Below, piece after piece: positions 16,471 through 25,728 of a stretch of DNA of 60,498 nucleotides (its first letter is position 1; each line of letters begins with the position of its first letter). Under the pieces are notes generated by a model. It saw nothing but the letters and a program-made list of their open reading frames with translations. It was not told the DNA's origin and did not search any database. Source of the stretch: Elusimicrobiota bacterium (GTDB taxonomy: Bacteria > Elusimicrobiota > Elusimicrobia > UBA1565 > UBA9628). Location: the NCBI GenBank assembly GCA_016234805.1, contig JACRNU010000071.1, positions 1-60,498 of the forward strand. Reading direction: 5' to 3'. Both the position numbers and the translations under genes were made by a program.

Positions 16471-17600
16471 ATCAACCTCAGTTGACTGTAAAATGAAGGA
16501 TAGGCGTTGACCACGCACCTGCCGTCCGTCAGGTTCATCTCGCCTTCGGCCACGAGCCCGGCTATGAGCGCGGCCATGGCGATCCGCGGGTCTCTGCCCG
16601 CTTCCATGCGCGCCCCCTTGAGCGGGGTCGGCCCGGTCACGGTCAGGACCCCTGAGCGGACGAGAGCCTTGCCGCCCACGGCCTTGACCAGCTTAGTCGT
16701 GGCCTTGGCCATAGTCTCCGCCTCCTTGCCCAGGACCTTCAAGCCCTTGAACCGGGTGCGGCCCTTGGCCTGGGTGGCTGCCACGGCAAGGACCGGCAGC
16801 TCATTGACCGCGCGGCTGGTCTCTTCCGGAGACACATCCACGGCCTTTAAACCCGCGGACCGCACCACCAGGTCGCCGACAGGCTCAGGCGCGCCGATGA
16901 TGTTGTCCCCCCAAGGCTTGCGCTCGATGGACGCGCCCATGCGGTCCAGGATGTCGAGGAACGCCGTGCGGCACGGGTTGGCCCCGATCTCGGTCATGGT
17001 CAGGTCGCTCCCGGCAACGATGCTCGCGGCCACGACCCAGTAGGAGGCCAGGTGCATGTCACCGGGCAGGCGGACCGCCGCGTTCCTCAAGGCCGAGCCT
17101 CCGGTCACGCGGGACATCGAACCGGCGCGGTCCAGGGAGACCCCAAAGTGCCGGAGCATCCTCTCCGCGTGGTCCCAGCCCGAGGCCCGCATGCGGCGCA
17201 GGGCATCAGCGATGGGATCGAGCCGCACGCGCCGCAGGTCCGCCCCGCCCGTGAGCTTGGAGGTCATGTCCCGGCCCGCCAGCACGCCCATCAGGAGCCC
17301 GATCGTGGCCTCGGAATCCTCGCAATCGAGCCAGTCGTCCGTCTCCGAGAGGCTGGCCGGGCCCCGGCCCTGCACCACGAGGATCTCATGCTCGCGCACC
17401 TTGTGCCGCACCAAGCGCACGCCCAGCCGGATGAGGCAGTTCTTCGTGGCCTCGATATCCAGGCCCTCGCCGATGCCCGTGATGCCCGAGTTCCCCTCGC
17501 AGAGAGAGCCCAGCACCAGGGCCAGGTGCGAGAGCGCCTTGTCCCCGGGCAGGCCCAACTCGCCGATGATGGGCCGGGCACGCTTGGTCGAGAGCTCCAT
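16461..17600 (-). CDS. Divergent EPSP synthase (AroA)-like protein
   Basis: 379 aa; true AroA is about 430. The two-lobed EPT fold is recognisable: PGDKALSHLALVLGSL at the N-terminus (matching GDKSISHR with the substrate Lys), CEDSEATIGLLMG in place of the usual CGNSGTTMR, LPGDMHLASYWVVAAS, and VLGKEAETMAKATTKL in place of KETDR. The PEP/shikimate-binding residues are therefore only partly kept, and the activity may differ from AroA. TAGAAT sits 6 nt before the ATG (leaderless). It heads the MoxR-DUF58-transglutaminase operon rather than an aromatic amino acid cluster. Confidence 0.75.
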   Translation of the reverse strand: MELSTKRARPIIGELGLPGDKALSHLALVLGSLCEGNSGITGIGEGLDIEATKNCLIRLGVRLVRHKVREHEILVVQGRGPASLSETDDWLDCEDSEATIGLLMGVLAGRDMTSKLTGGADLRRVRLDPIADALRRMRASGWDHAERMLRHFGVSLDRAGSMSRVTGGSALRNAAVRLPGDMHLASYWVVAASIVAGSDLTMTEIGANPCRTAFLDILDRMGASIERKPWGDNIIGAPEPVGDLVVRSAGLKAVDVSPEETSRAVNELPVLAVAATQAKGRTRFKGLKVLGKEAETMAKATTKLVKAVGGKALVRSGVLTVTGPTPLKGARMEAGRDPRIAMAALIAGLVAEGEMNLTDGRCVVNAYPSFYSQLRLMCQ

Positions 17601-17655
17601 GACCCAATTCTATATCTTATAGGCGACGGGCAAGCACATGCGGTATACTTTGCGC

Positions 17656-18408
17656 ATGACGGATATCGGCTTTGGCGCGGCCTTCCTGGCGGGACTGGCC
17701 TCCTTCCTCTCGCCCTGCGTGCTGCCGCTCGTGCCAGGCTACCTCTCCATGATCTCAGGGATGTCCCTGGCCGAACTCTCCGGTCTCGGACAGGATGGCA
17801 GCCAGCCCTCCGCGGCCAAGGGAGCCGCGTCCAGGCGCGGAGCCCTGGCCTCGGTCTTCTTCGTGTTGGGCTTCTCAGCCGTGTTCACGGCCATGGGCGC
17901 TGCTGCCACGGCCATAGGAAGCGCTCTCACCAGCCACCTGGGGATCCTCACCAAGGTCGGCGGCGCGATGGTCATCGTGTTCGGCCTGCACCTGACCGGA
18001 GCAGTCACCATCCCGCTCCTCTACCGCGACCAGCGCTTCTCCATCGCCAAGGTCAAGCCAGGGTTCGGCGGGGCCTTTCTCATGGGCATGGCCTTCGCCT
18101 TCGGCTGGAGCCCCTGCATCGGCCCCATCCTGGCCTCCATCCTGGCCGTGGCCGCGACCCAGGAGACCGTGGGCCGCGGAGTCGCGCTCCTGTCGGTCTA
18201 TTCCCTGGGCCTGGGATTGCCGTTCATCGCTGCAGGCCTGGCCGTGGACTCCTTCATGCGCTGGCTGGCCAAGTACCGGCCCTTCATCCGCTGGGGCGAG
18301 ATCGCGGCCGGAGTCCTCCTGATCGCCATCGGGGTCCTCATCTTCCTCAACAAGACGGTCCTGCTCTCGCGCCTCCTGCCTGCCGGTCTCTGGAAGTTCG
18401 CCCGCTAG
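17656..18408 (+). CDS. ccdA: CcdA-type cytochrome c biogenesis / thiol-disulfide transmembrane protein
   Basis: 250 aa, six predicted transmembrane helices. The redox Cys pair typical of the DsbD/CcdA transmembrane domain is present: FLSPCVLPLVPGYLSM near residue 21 and WSPCIGPILASI near 150. It passes reducing equivalents from cytoplasmic thioredoxin to periplasmic partners. Start chosen at 17656 rather than 17638 because TATACT (17644-17649) lies 6 nt before it and the first helix begins here. No partner thioredoxin-like gene is adjacent. Confidence 0.9.
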   Translation: MTDIGFGAAFLAGLASFLSPCVLPLVPGYLSMISGMSLAELSGLGQDGSQPSAAKGAASRRGALASVFFVLGFSAVFTAMGAAATAIGSALTSHLGILTKVGGAMVIVFGLHLTGAVTIPLLYRDQRFSIAKVKPGFGGAFLMGMAFAFGWSPCIGPILASILAVAATQETVGRGVALLSVYSLGLGLPFIAAGLAVDSFMRWLAKYRPFIRWGEIAAGVLLIAIGVLIFLNKTVLLSRLLPAGLWKFAR

Positions 18409-18452
18409 CTTCCAGCCTGATTTGCCGAGGGGAAAGTGCTAGAATCAGGATC

Positions 18453-21191
18453 ATGCAGGATACCTCGGCCGTGCTCCCCGACACCCCCCTGATGCGGCAG
18501 TACCGGGAACTGAAATCCAAGCACCAGGACACCATCCTTTTCTTCCGCTTGGGCGACTTCTACGAGATGTTCGCGGACGACGCCAGGACCGCCGCGCCCG
18601 TGTGCGGCCTCTTTCTGACCTCGCGCCAGGGCATCCCCATGTGCGGCATCCCGCACCACAACCACGGGCAGTACGTGGCCAAGCTCATCCGCGCCGGGTA
18701 CAAGGTGGCCATCGCGGACCAGATGGAGGAGCCCTCCAAGGCTAAGAAGCTCGTGGCGCGAGAGGTCGTCCGCACGGTCACTCCGGGCACGGTCATCGAA
18801 GACGAGCTGCTCGAGCCCACGCTGACGAACTACCTCGCGGCCTTCGAAGTCGACCTCGTAGGCTGGGGCGCGGCCGTCATCGAGGTATCGACCGGCGAGT
18901 TCTGGGCCACCCAGAGCCTGAACGACCAGGGCTCCCGCAGGCTCAAGGCCCTGCTCTCGCGCGTGCACCCGGCCGAGATCCTGTGCTCGGCCAAGGCGGC
19001 CGAGACCCTCAAACTCCCGGCGGAGTTTCCGTCCGCGTGCCTGACCATCCGGGAGGCCCAGCCGGTCTGGCGGCCGGACCTGCCCGCGGCCCAACCCCTT
19101 CCCGAGCAGGAGGACCTCGGTTTCGACAAGCCCGCCATGGCCGGCCGGAAAGCCAAGTCCCAGGACTCAGCTCGGGGGCGCGAGACGCCTCCTTCCTGGA
19201 CCACGCAGCCCATCTGGGTCAACCACCACCTGGCCGCGTCCGCGGCGCGGCGCTGCCTGCGCTACCTCGACGAGACGCGCTTCCATCTCCAGGACGTGCT
19301 CGAGCCGCAGTACCGCGAGAGCGCCTCGGAGATGGCGCTCGACGAGACCGCGATCCGCACCCTCGAGCTCGTGGAATCCGCGGACGGCAACCGCCGCCAC
19401 ACCCTCTGGGGCACGCTCGACTGCTGCTCCACGCCCATGGGCAGCCGGACCTTGAAGGCTTGGATCCTGCACCCCTCGACCGACACCCAGGAGATAGGCC
19501 GCAGGCAGAACTGCGTCTCCGAGCTCTTCGACAAGCCCGACGTCCGCGGCACACTGGCCCAGAACCTGCGCGAGATCGCGGACCTCTCCCGGGTCATCAA
19601 CCGGCTAGCCACGCGGCAGGCCTCGCCCCGCGATCTCGGGGCCCTGCGCGACTCGCTCGCCCGGCGCGCCGACGTGGTGAAGCTCCTCTCAGAGAACGAA
19701 TTCTGTCAGGAGCTTGCCGACACCGCGGTCCAGATCCAGGCCGTGTCCACCAAGCTCGAGCCCTGCTACGAACTCCTGGCGAGGGCTCTCTCGGAGAAAG
19801 TCCCGGTCAAGATCTCCGACGGCACGCTCATCCGGCCGGGCTACCACGAGGAACTCGACGAGCTCAAGGCCCTCAAGTCCGACAGCCACACCTTCCTCGC
19901 CAAGCTAGAGGCTTCGGAGCGCCGGGCCACCGGCATCCCGTCGCTCAAGGCCGGCTACAATTCCGTGTTCGGCTTCTACCTCGAGGTCACCCGGACGCAC
20001 CAGAGCAAGGTGCCGGCCCGCTACGTGCGCAAGCAGACCCTGACCATGGCCGAGCGCTACATCACGCCCGAGCTCAAGGAGCTCGAGAGCAAGATCCTCA
20101 ACGCGGAGGACAAGATCCTGCGCCTCGAAGCCCGGCTCTTCGAGGAGCTCCGGGCCGAGACCGTGAAGTACCACGCCCTCGTGATGGGCCTGGCGCACCT
20201 CCTGGCCGAGATCGACGTGTTCAACGCCCTGGCCGAGACCGCTTCCCGGCGCGACTACGTCCGGCCGACCGTGGACCTCGGCTACGACCTCAGGATCGTC
20301 GACGGACGGCATCCCGTGCTGGAGTCGCTGCTCAGCGCGGGCGCCTTCGTGCCCAACAACATCGCCATCAACGCCGGCTCGCCTAGGATCGTCATCCTCA
20401 CCGGCCCCAACATGAGCGGCAAGTCCACCTACCTGCGCCAGAACGCCCTCATCGCGCTCATGGCCCAGATCGGCTCGTTCGTGCCGGCCAAGGAAGCGTC
20501 CGTGGGCGTGGTGGACCGCATCCTCACCCGCATCGGCGCCCAGGACGCGCTCTCCCAAGGCCAGTCCACCTTCATGGTGGAGATGCGCGAGACCTCCCAC
20601 ATCATCAAGTCCGCCACGGTCCGCAGCCTCCTCATCCTCGACGAGATCGGGCGCGGCACCTCCACCTTCGACGGCATCTCCATCGCCTGGGCGGTCCTCG
20701 AGCACCTGCACGCATCCTACCGCGGCCAGGACGAGGACGCCCGCGGCCCGCGCGTCCTCTTCGCCACCCACTACTTCGAGCTCACCGAGCTCTCGAGCCT
20801 GCTCGAGGGCGTGGTCAACTTCAACGTGGAGGCCAAGGAGTGGACGGACACGACCGGCCGCACCGAGGTGGTCTTCCTGCACAAGATCTCCGAGGGCCCG
20901 GCGGACCGCTCCTACGGCATCCACGTGGCCGCGCTCGCGGGACTGCCCGCCGGGTGCCTGGCGCGGGCCCAGGAGATCCTTTCGCGGCTCGAGAACGAAT
21001 CCGCGAGCGTGTCGCTCGCCCCCCCGCGGGGGGCGAGCAACGGGGGGCCGGCGGAGCGTCTTCAGGATAGTCCTCAACTGCCCATGTTCGACGAGAACCC
21101 GGTCCTGCAGACCCTCCGGCTGCTCAACCCGGACTCCATGACGCCCCTGGAGGCCCTCTCGGCCCTCACGGCGCTCAAGAAGAAGCTCTAG
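18453..21191 (+). CDS. mutS: DNA mismatch repair protein MutS
   Basis: 912 aa. Mismatch-reading motif FRLGDFYEMF (Phe and Glu present) near residues 32-41, PMCGIPHH, connector and lever domains, the clamp segment and the ATPase with Walker A GPNMSGKST near 650, LILDEIGRGTSTFDG and FATHYFELTEL. A short Lys/Ser-rich insertion near residues 225-245 is not typical. It binds mismatches and recruits MutL, encoded 11 nt downstream. TAGAAT lies 7 nt before this ATG; upstream frames overlapping ccdA were discarded. Confidence 0.97.
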   Translation: MQDTSAVLPDTPLMRQYRELKSKHQDTILFFRLGDFYEMFADDARTAAPVCGLFLTSRQGIPMCGIPHHNHGQYVAKLIRAGYKVAIADQMEEPSKAKKLVAREVVRTVTPGTVIEDELLEPTLTNYLAAFEVDLVGWGAAVIEVSTGEFWATQSLNDQGSRRLKALLSRVHPAEILCSAKAAETLKLPAEFPSACLTIREAQPVWRPDLPAAQPLPEQEDLGFDKPAMAGRKAKSQDSARGRETPPSWTTQPIWVNHHLAASAARRCLRYLDETRFHLQDVLEPQYRESASEMALDETAIRTLELVESADGNRRHTLWGTLDCCSTPMGSRTLKAWILHPSTDTQEIGRRQNCVSELFDKPDVRGTLAQNLREIADLSRVINRLATRQASPRDLGALRDSLARRADVVKLLSENEFCQELADTAVQIQAVSTKLEPCYELLARALSEKVPVKISDGTLIRPGYHEELDELKALKSDSHTFLAKLEASERRATGIPSLKAGYNSVFGFYLEVTRTHQSKVPARYVRKQTLTMAERYITPELKELESKILNAEDKILRLEARLFEELRAETVKYHALVMGLAHLLAEIDVFNALAETASRRDYVRPTVDLGYDLRIVDGRHPVLESLLSAGAFVPNNIAINAGSPRIVILTGPNMSGKSTYLRQNALIALMAQIGSFVPAKEASVGVVDRILTRIGAQDALSQGQSTFMVEMRETSHIIKSATVRSLLILDEIGRGTSTFDGISIAWAVLEHLHASYRGQDEDARGPRVLFATHYFELTELSSLLEGVVNFNVEAKEWTDTTGRTEVVFLHKISEGPADRSYGIHVAALAGLPAGCLARAQEILSRLENESASVSLAPPRGASNGGPAERLQDSPQLPMFDENPVLQTLRLLNPDSMTPLEALSALTALKKKL

Positions 21192-21202
21192 CCGGACCAC
21201 CG

Positions 21203-22957
21203 ATGCCGACCATCAGAAGGCTCGACAGCGCGGTCTTCAGCCTCATCGCGGCCGGGGAGGTCATCGAGCGTCCCGCCTCCGCCTTGAAGGAGCTCCTCGA
21301 AAACGCCATCGACGCCGGAGCGGGCAGGATCTCCGTGGAGATCGCAGGCGCCGGCAAGAAGCTCATCCGCGTCTCGGACGACGGCCGGGGCATGGACCGC
21401 GCCGACGCGGAACTCTGCCTCGAGCGCCACGCCACGAGCAAGATCGCGGCCTTGGAGGACCTGGACCGGCTCTCGACCTTCGGCTTCCGGGGGGAAGCGC
21501 TCTTCGCCATCGCCGCGGTCTCCAAGCTCACGCTCACCACCGCGGCACAGGGCTCCAAAGGCGGGTGGCGCGTGTCCGCGGAAGCGGGGAAGGTCCTCAA
21601 GTCGGGGCCCGCCCCGTCAGCGGGCGGGACCGTGATCGAGGTCCAGGATCTCTTCTTCAACACTCCGGCGCGGTTCAAGTTCCTGCGCTCGGACGCCTTC
21701 GAATCCTCCCGCTTCATCGCCGCGGTCGAGGAGTGCGCCCTGGCCAACCCCGGGGTCGCGTTCTCCCTCAAGACCGACGGCCGCAAGTCCCTTTCCTTCC
21801 CGTCGGCCAAGGCCACGACGCCGCAGGAGGCCTACCGGGGCCGGGTCCGGGCCGTGCTCGGAGAAGAGGCCGCGGAAGGGCTCGTGGCCGCGGTCTGCGA
21901 GCGGCCGGACTTCAAGGCATGGATCTTCTTCTCCCCGGCGGAACGCATGACCTCCACGCGCAGCCTCCAGCACTGGCTGGTCAACAAGAGGCCCGTCCAG
22001 TCCCGGACCCTGCAGACCGCCCTCTACCGCGCCTTCCGCGACCTCCGGTCCAAGGACCGGCACCCGGTATGCGTGGCTCACATCGAACTGCCAGCGGACC
22101 AGGTCGACGTCAACGTCCACCCGGGCAAGCGCGAGATACGGTTCAAGCGCGAGGGCGCGGTCCACGAGCTCGTAGCCGACCTCCTGTCCCGGGCCATCGC
22201 CCAGACGCGGGCGCCCATGCCCGCCACGGGGGGCGCGGCCTTCGTGGTCTCTTCCCCTGGCCGCGGCTACGGCGCCGGGCCGGCGCCGGCGGCTTTCCAG
22301 GAGGAGTTCCTCGCCCTGGGCTCCCGGCCTTCCGAGTCCCTGTCCCCTGCGTCGGGTTCCCCGGCCTGGTGGAGGCCTCCTTACCGGTACCTCGGACAGA
22401 TCGAGGGAAGCTTCCTCGTCTTCGAGGCCGCGGGCGGCATGCTCATCCTCGACCAGCACGCGGCCCAGGAGCGCATCCTTTTCGAGGAATACATGAGAGA
22501 CCTGCGCAAGAAAGGCCAGCCCTGCCAGCCCCTCATGCTCCCCCTGTCCCTGGACCTGGGCGCCTCCCGTCGCGCGGAGGTCCTTCGCCTGAGGGAGCAC
22601 CTCGCGGACCTCGGGTTCTCGATCGAGCCTTTCGGCAAGACCTCCGTGCACCTGACCGGAGCGCCCGCCGTGTTCCGCAAAGCCTCTGACCTCAAGGACG
22701 TGGTCCTGAGGCTCCTCGACTACCTCGAGGACCCGGCCCACGCGGCCGCGGACGTGGGCCGGGGAGCGGCCGCGACCGTGGCCTGCAAGCGGTCGGTGAA
22801 AGCCCACGACCCCCTGACGGAAGCGGAGGCCCTGCGCCTGCTCGAGGACCTCAAGGACTGCGGCGACGGCACCTCCTGCCCTCACGGCCGGCGGACCATG
22901 CTGGCCTTCACCCGGGACGAGCTCGCGCGCAGGTTCGACCGCTCCGGAGCCCCCTGA
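21203..22957 (+). CDS. mutL: DNA mismatch repair protein MutL
   Basis: 584 aa. GHKL ATPase motifs in order: IAAGEVIERPASALKELLEN, DDGRGM, TFGFRGEALFAIAAV, and NTPARFKF. The C-terminal dimerisation domain has DQHAAQERILFEEY near residue 415 and ends in CPHGRRTMLAF. DQHAAQERILFEE is not the DQHAx2Ex4E endonuclease form to the letter; it reads D-Q-H-A-A-Q-E-R-I-L-F-E, which does fit that spacing, and a C-terminal CPHGRP-like motif is also present, so an endonuclease-type MutL is plausible. Operon with mutS and the CpaF-like gene. Confidence 0.95.
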   Translation: MPTIRRLDSAVFSLIAAGEVIERPASALKELLENAIDAGAGRISVEIAGAGKKLIRVSDDGRGMDRADAELCLERHATSKIAALEDLDRLSTFGFRGEALFAIAAVSKLTLTTAAQGSKGGWRVSAEAGKVLKSGPAPSAGGTVIEVQDLFFNTPARFKFLRSDAFESSRFIAAVEECALANPGVAFSLKTDGRKSLSFPSAKATTPQEAYRGRVRAVLGEEAAEGLVAAVCERPDFKAWIFFSPAERMTSTRSLQHWLVNKRPVQSRTLQTALYRAFRDLRSKDRHPVCVAHIELPADQVDVNVHPGKREIRFKREGAVHELVADLLSRAIAQTRAPMPATGGAAFVVSSPGRGYGAGPAPAAFQEEFLALGSRPSESLSPASGSPAWWRPPYRYLGQIEGSFLVFEAAGGMLILDQHAAQERILFEEYMRDLRKKGQPCQPLMLPLSLDLGASRRAEVLRLREHLADLGFSIEPFGKTSVHLTGAPAVFRKASDLKDVVLRLLDYLEDPAHAAADVGRGAAATVACKRSVKAHDPLTEAEALRLLEDLKDCGDGTSCPHGRRTMLAFTRDELARRFDRSGAP

Positions 22958-22966
22958 GGAGAACCC

Positions 22967-24028
22967 ATGACCCCGGAAACAGAGAAGCTCATCAAGGCCT
23001 ACGAGGATCCCGACACCATCGAGCTCATGATCATCGAGGACGGCTCTGTCTACGTGGAGAAAGTCTCCGAGGGAGACCTCATCGAACTGCCCTTCAAGAC
23101 GCCCCTGCCCGCGCTCGGCGAGTTCGTGCAGTACCTCGTGGGCCCCAACGAGCGCTTCGGTCCCGAGCGGCCCTACGCGGACCTCTCCGCCAAGGACGGG
23201 TCGCGCATCCACCTCATCGTCTCGCCCCTGACCCGGTCCGGCCCCTGCCTGACCATCCGCAAGCGGCCGACCTACCGGCCCTCCCTGTCGGAGATCATCG
23301 ATAACGGCTCCATCCCGCGCAAGTGCGCCGAGTTCCTGAGGTTCGCCACGGACAACAAGCAGAACCTCCTCATCGTGGGCGGCACATCCTCGGGCAAGAC
23401 CACGCTCCTCAACGCCCTGGCCGCGCTCGCCCCGGCCAAGGACCGCATCCTCGTGCTCGAGGACTCCCCCGAGCTCGTGCTCCCGCAGAAGCACGTCATC
23501 TACCTCAAGACCCGCATGAAGGACCCGCGCGGCAACCCCGACGTCACCCTGCGGGACCTGCTCGTCAACTCCCTGCGCATGCGCCCCGACCGGATCGTCG
23601 TGGGAGAGTGCCGCGGAGCCGAGGCCTTCGACATGCTCTCCGCCATGAACGTCGGCCACGACGGGGTGATGGCCACCATCCACTCCAACTCCTCGCGCGA
23701 GGCCCTCGCGCGCCTCGAGACCCTCTGCCTCATGTCCGGGGTCGACTTCCCGCTCAAGGCCCTGCGCCAGAACATCACCCAGGCCCTCGACCTCATCGTC
23801 TTCATGACCCGCCTGCCCAACGGAGTCCGCACCATCGCGCAGGTCACCGAGGTCACGGGCATGGAGCAGGACGTCGTCACTCTCTCCGACCTCTTCAAGC
23901 TCGAATCAAGCCACCGCGAGGAAGGCACGCTCATCGCCCTCAAGCCCACCGGCACGATGCCCCGATTCTACGACCTCCTGCGGCGCCAGGGACTCGAGCC
24001 GCCGATCGATTTCTTCCAGGAAGAGTAG
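22967..24028 (+). CDS. CpaF/TadA (VirB11-like) secretion ATPase
   Basis: 353 aa. Type II/IV secretion ATPase with Walker [12 protein letters not shown] near residue 142, [14 protein letters not shown], the Walker B/Arg-rich segment [19 protein letters not shown], and the His box [19 protein letters not shown]. It is most like CpaF/TadA ATPases that power Tad pilus assembly, though short at the N-terminus. No other pilus or secretion gene is adjacent, so it is an orphan in this window. It follows mutL by 9 nt, probably in the same transcript. Confidence 0.88.
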   Translation: MTPETEKLIKAYEDPDTIELMIIEDGSVYVEKVSEGDLIELPFKTPLPALGEFVQYLVGPNERFGPERPYADLSAKDGSRIHLIVSPLTRSGPCLTIRKRPTYRPSLSEIIDNGSIPRKCAEFLRFATDNKQNLLIVGGTSSGKTTLLNALAALAPAKDRILVLEDSPELVLPQKHVIYLKTRMKDPRGNPDVTLRDLLVNSLRMRPDRIVVGECRGAEAFDMLSAMNVGHDGVMATIHSNSSREALARLETLCLMSGVDFPLKALRQNITQALDLIVFMTRLPNGVRTIAQVTEVTGMEQDVVTLSDLFKLESSHREEGTLIALKPTGTMPRFYDLLRRQGLEPPIDFFQEE

Positions 24029-24031
24029 GCC

Positions 24032-24059
24032 TTGACAAATCACAGCATCGTGTTATACT
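24032..24059 (+). promoter_or_regulatory. Promoter of the candidate structured RNA
   Basis: Consensus TTGACA (24032-24037), 16-nt spacer and TATACT (24054-24059), beginning 3 nt after the stop of the CpaF-like gene. Transcription would begin near 24065. Confidence 0.8.
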
Positions 24060-24063
24060 GAAA

Positions 24064-24317
24064 GTGCCGGGTAGGTGCCCCGCCCCGAACTCGGCGCTCG
24101 GTGCCGCACGCCGGACGCCGCGAGAAGGGAGCGGTTCGCAGGTGAGACGCAGGGCCGCCAGCAGGGTGCAGTCGGGCAAGTCGTGGCCTTACCTGACGCC
24201 GAGGACGCAGACGGACCGCAGTCGCCGAGGTCGCATCGTACGCAGGGCAAGTCGTGGGTGTTCGCCGAAGGCCGTCGCCGCATGGCCGAGTTGGGGGCGG
24301 AATACCCGGCATAGTTT
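24064..24317 (+). ncRNA. Candidate structured non-coding RNA of unknown class (about 250 nt)
   Basis: This gene-free stretch of 340 nt starts with a strong promoter. Its ends pair: 24065-24073 (TGCCGGGTA) is the exact complement of 24304-24312 (TACCCGGCA). Just inside, 24080-24094 pairs with 24286-24300 at 14 of 15 positions, separated from the first helix by an internal loop. A 13-nt motif (GGGCAAGTCGTGG) occurs twice, near 24174 and 24244. Small frames inside (such as 24075-24314) have no start signals or recognisable family. A bubble between two end helices recalls 6S RNA, but length and sequence do not fit well. I saw no RNase P, tmRNA or SRP signature. Confidence 0.7.
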
Positions 24318-24363
24318 GAGGCGCTGAGGCAGTCGACTGGAACGACGCTTGCCTCAGCGCCTC
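24318..24363 (+). terminator. Terminal hairpin of the structured RNA
   Basis: Arms 24318-24331 and 24350-24363 are exact 14-nt inverted repeats, with an inner GTCG/CGAC pair in the loop. Only a weak T-rich run (ATTTAT) follows. It also lies just beyond the stop of the convergent kinase gene and may serve both. Confidence 0.6.
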
Positions 24364-24368
24364 GCGAT

Positions 24369-25718
24369 TTATAGGGAAACCGCGGCCAGCGCCGCCCGGA
24401 ACTCCCCGGCGGTCTGGAATCGGTCCGCCGCGGCAGGAGCGGTCGCCCGGTCCACGGCGTCGGCCACGGCCTCCGGCAGGCCGGACGCGCGCTCGCGGAG
24501 GGGCACGAGCTTGTCCTTGAGGATGACGGCGCACAAGTCCCTCTCGGCGTCGAGGTCGTAGACGAACTTCCCGGTCAGCATGTGATAGAGGGTCGCGCCC
24601 ATGGAGAACACGTCGGACACGGGCCGGACGCTGCGGAAATCCTTGAGCTGCTCCTTGGGCGTGAAGACCAGGGTCCCACCGCCCTGTCCCGAAGCCGTCA
24701 TGCCGCTCAAGCCCGCGAGCGCGAAGTTCTTGGCCAGACCGAAGTCCGCGACCTTGGCGACCCGGGCCTCCCCCTCACCGCTCAGGAGGATGTTGTGGGG
24801 CTTGAGGTCCCGGTGAACGATCCCCTTGCCGTGCGCGAAGGCCACGCCTTCGAGGGCCTGGAGCATGATGGGGATCGCGTCCGCAAGACTCAACCGTCCC
24901 TTCTTGTCCATGAAGTCGGACACGCTTCCCCCGTCGCAATATTCCATGGCGAAGAAGAACGCCCCGTCCTCGGTCCTGCCCTGCTCGAGGAACTCCACGA
25001 TGTTGGGATGCCGCAGGCCCATGGACACCTGCATCTCCCTCTTGAAGAGCTCAATCTGCTTGGACATCGCCCTGCGGCCGTGCGCCTTGATGCACTTGAT
25101 CGCCACGCGCCCGTTATCGGACTCGCGGCGGCACACGAAGACCCTTCCCATGCCGCCCGCGCGCAGTTCCCTCTCCACCGCGTAGCCGGGAAACCCGGTC
25201 TCCCCCTCGGCAGCCTTGGGCGCGATGGCGCCGGCCAGGAACTTCGTGAAATAGCCCCCTGCGGCGGGACTCCCCTGGGAGCACTCCCCGCAGAGGAACC
25301 TCCCCTTGGCTTCGTCGTGGGGCGTCTCGACCGGGACATCCTTCGAGCACCCGGCGCACTCCTCGAAGAGCTTGAGGTCCACCTCGAATTCAGTGGCCCC
25401 GGCCTTGATGCGGTCCCCGCGCCGCAAGGCCACGGGCTTGGAGCGGCCGGACCCCTGCTCCGGGGTCTCGCCTTTCTCCCTGCCCCCGCACTTGACGCTG
25501 TTGACATGGGTGCCGTTCTTGCTCCCCAGGTCCCTGAGCTCGGCCTCGGGAGGGTTGACCTCCAGGAGGAAGTGGTTGGCTGAGATGTAGGGGTCGTCCG
25601 GGATGGAGCACTGGCAGTCCTTGGACCGGCCGAACACGAACATGTCGTGCCGGTCGAACTCGAAGACGCGGCCCTTCTGGGGCCCTTTCGTCGCTCGGAG
25701 GATGAATTTCGCGCGCAC
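24369..25718 (-). CDS. FHA-domain serine/threonine protein kinase
   Basis: 449 aa from GTG 25718 with GAGAGGG upstream. Residues 1-115 form an FHA domain (FVFGRSKDCQC, ISANHFLLE, LRDLGSKNGTHVN). Next comes a CxxC...CxxC zinc-ribbon-like knuckle (CAGC, FLCGEC), then a Hanks-type kinase: GGMGRVFVCR, AIKCIK with the ATP-binding Lys, HRDLKPHNILL, DFGLAKN, VFTPKEQ. No transmembrane segment, so it is cytoplasmic. The FHA domain at the N-terminus of the same chain suggests binding to phosphothreonine on itself or substrates. The PP2C phosphatase is 10 nt upstream in the same operon. Confidence 0.93.
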   Translation of the reverse strand: MRAKFILRATKGPQKGRVFEFDRHDMFVFGRSKDCQCSIPDDPYISANHFLLEVNPPEAELRDLGSKNGTHVNSVKCGGREKGETPEQGSGRSKPVALRRGDRIKAGATEFEVDLKLFEECAGCSKDVPVETPHDEAKGRFLCGECSQGSPAAGGYFTKFLAGAIAPKAAEGETGFPGYAVERELRAGGMGRVFVCRRESDNGRVAIKCIKAHGRRAMSKQIELFKREMQVSMGLRHPNIVEFLEQGRTEDGAFFFAMEYCDGGSVSDFMDKKGRLSLADAIPIMLQALEGVAFAHGKGIVHRDLKPHNILLSGEGEARVAKVADFGLAKNFALAGLSGMTASGQGGGTLVFTPKEQLKDFRSVRPVSDVFSMGATLYHMLTGKFVYDLDAERDLCAVILKDKLVPLRERASGLPEAVADAVDRATAPAAADRFQTAGEFRAALAAVSL

Positions 25719-25728
25719 GGGGTCCCTC

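Noticed and set aside
17052-18452. Long frame extending mutS upstream by more than 450 codons
   Set aside because: It runs antisense to the EPSP-like gene and over ccdA in another frame; MutS homology begins at 18453, next to a -10 box.
24075-24314. 79-codon open frame inside the structured RNA region
   Set aside because: No ribosome binding site or family resemblance; the paired ends and the promoter/hairpin layout explain the region better.
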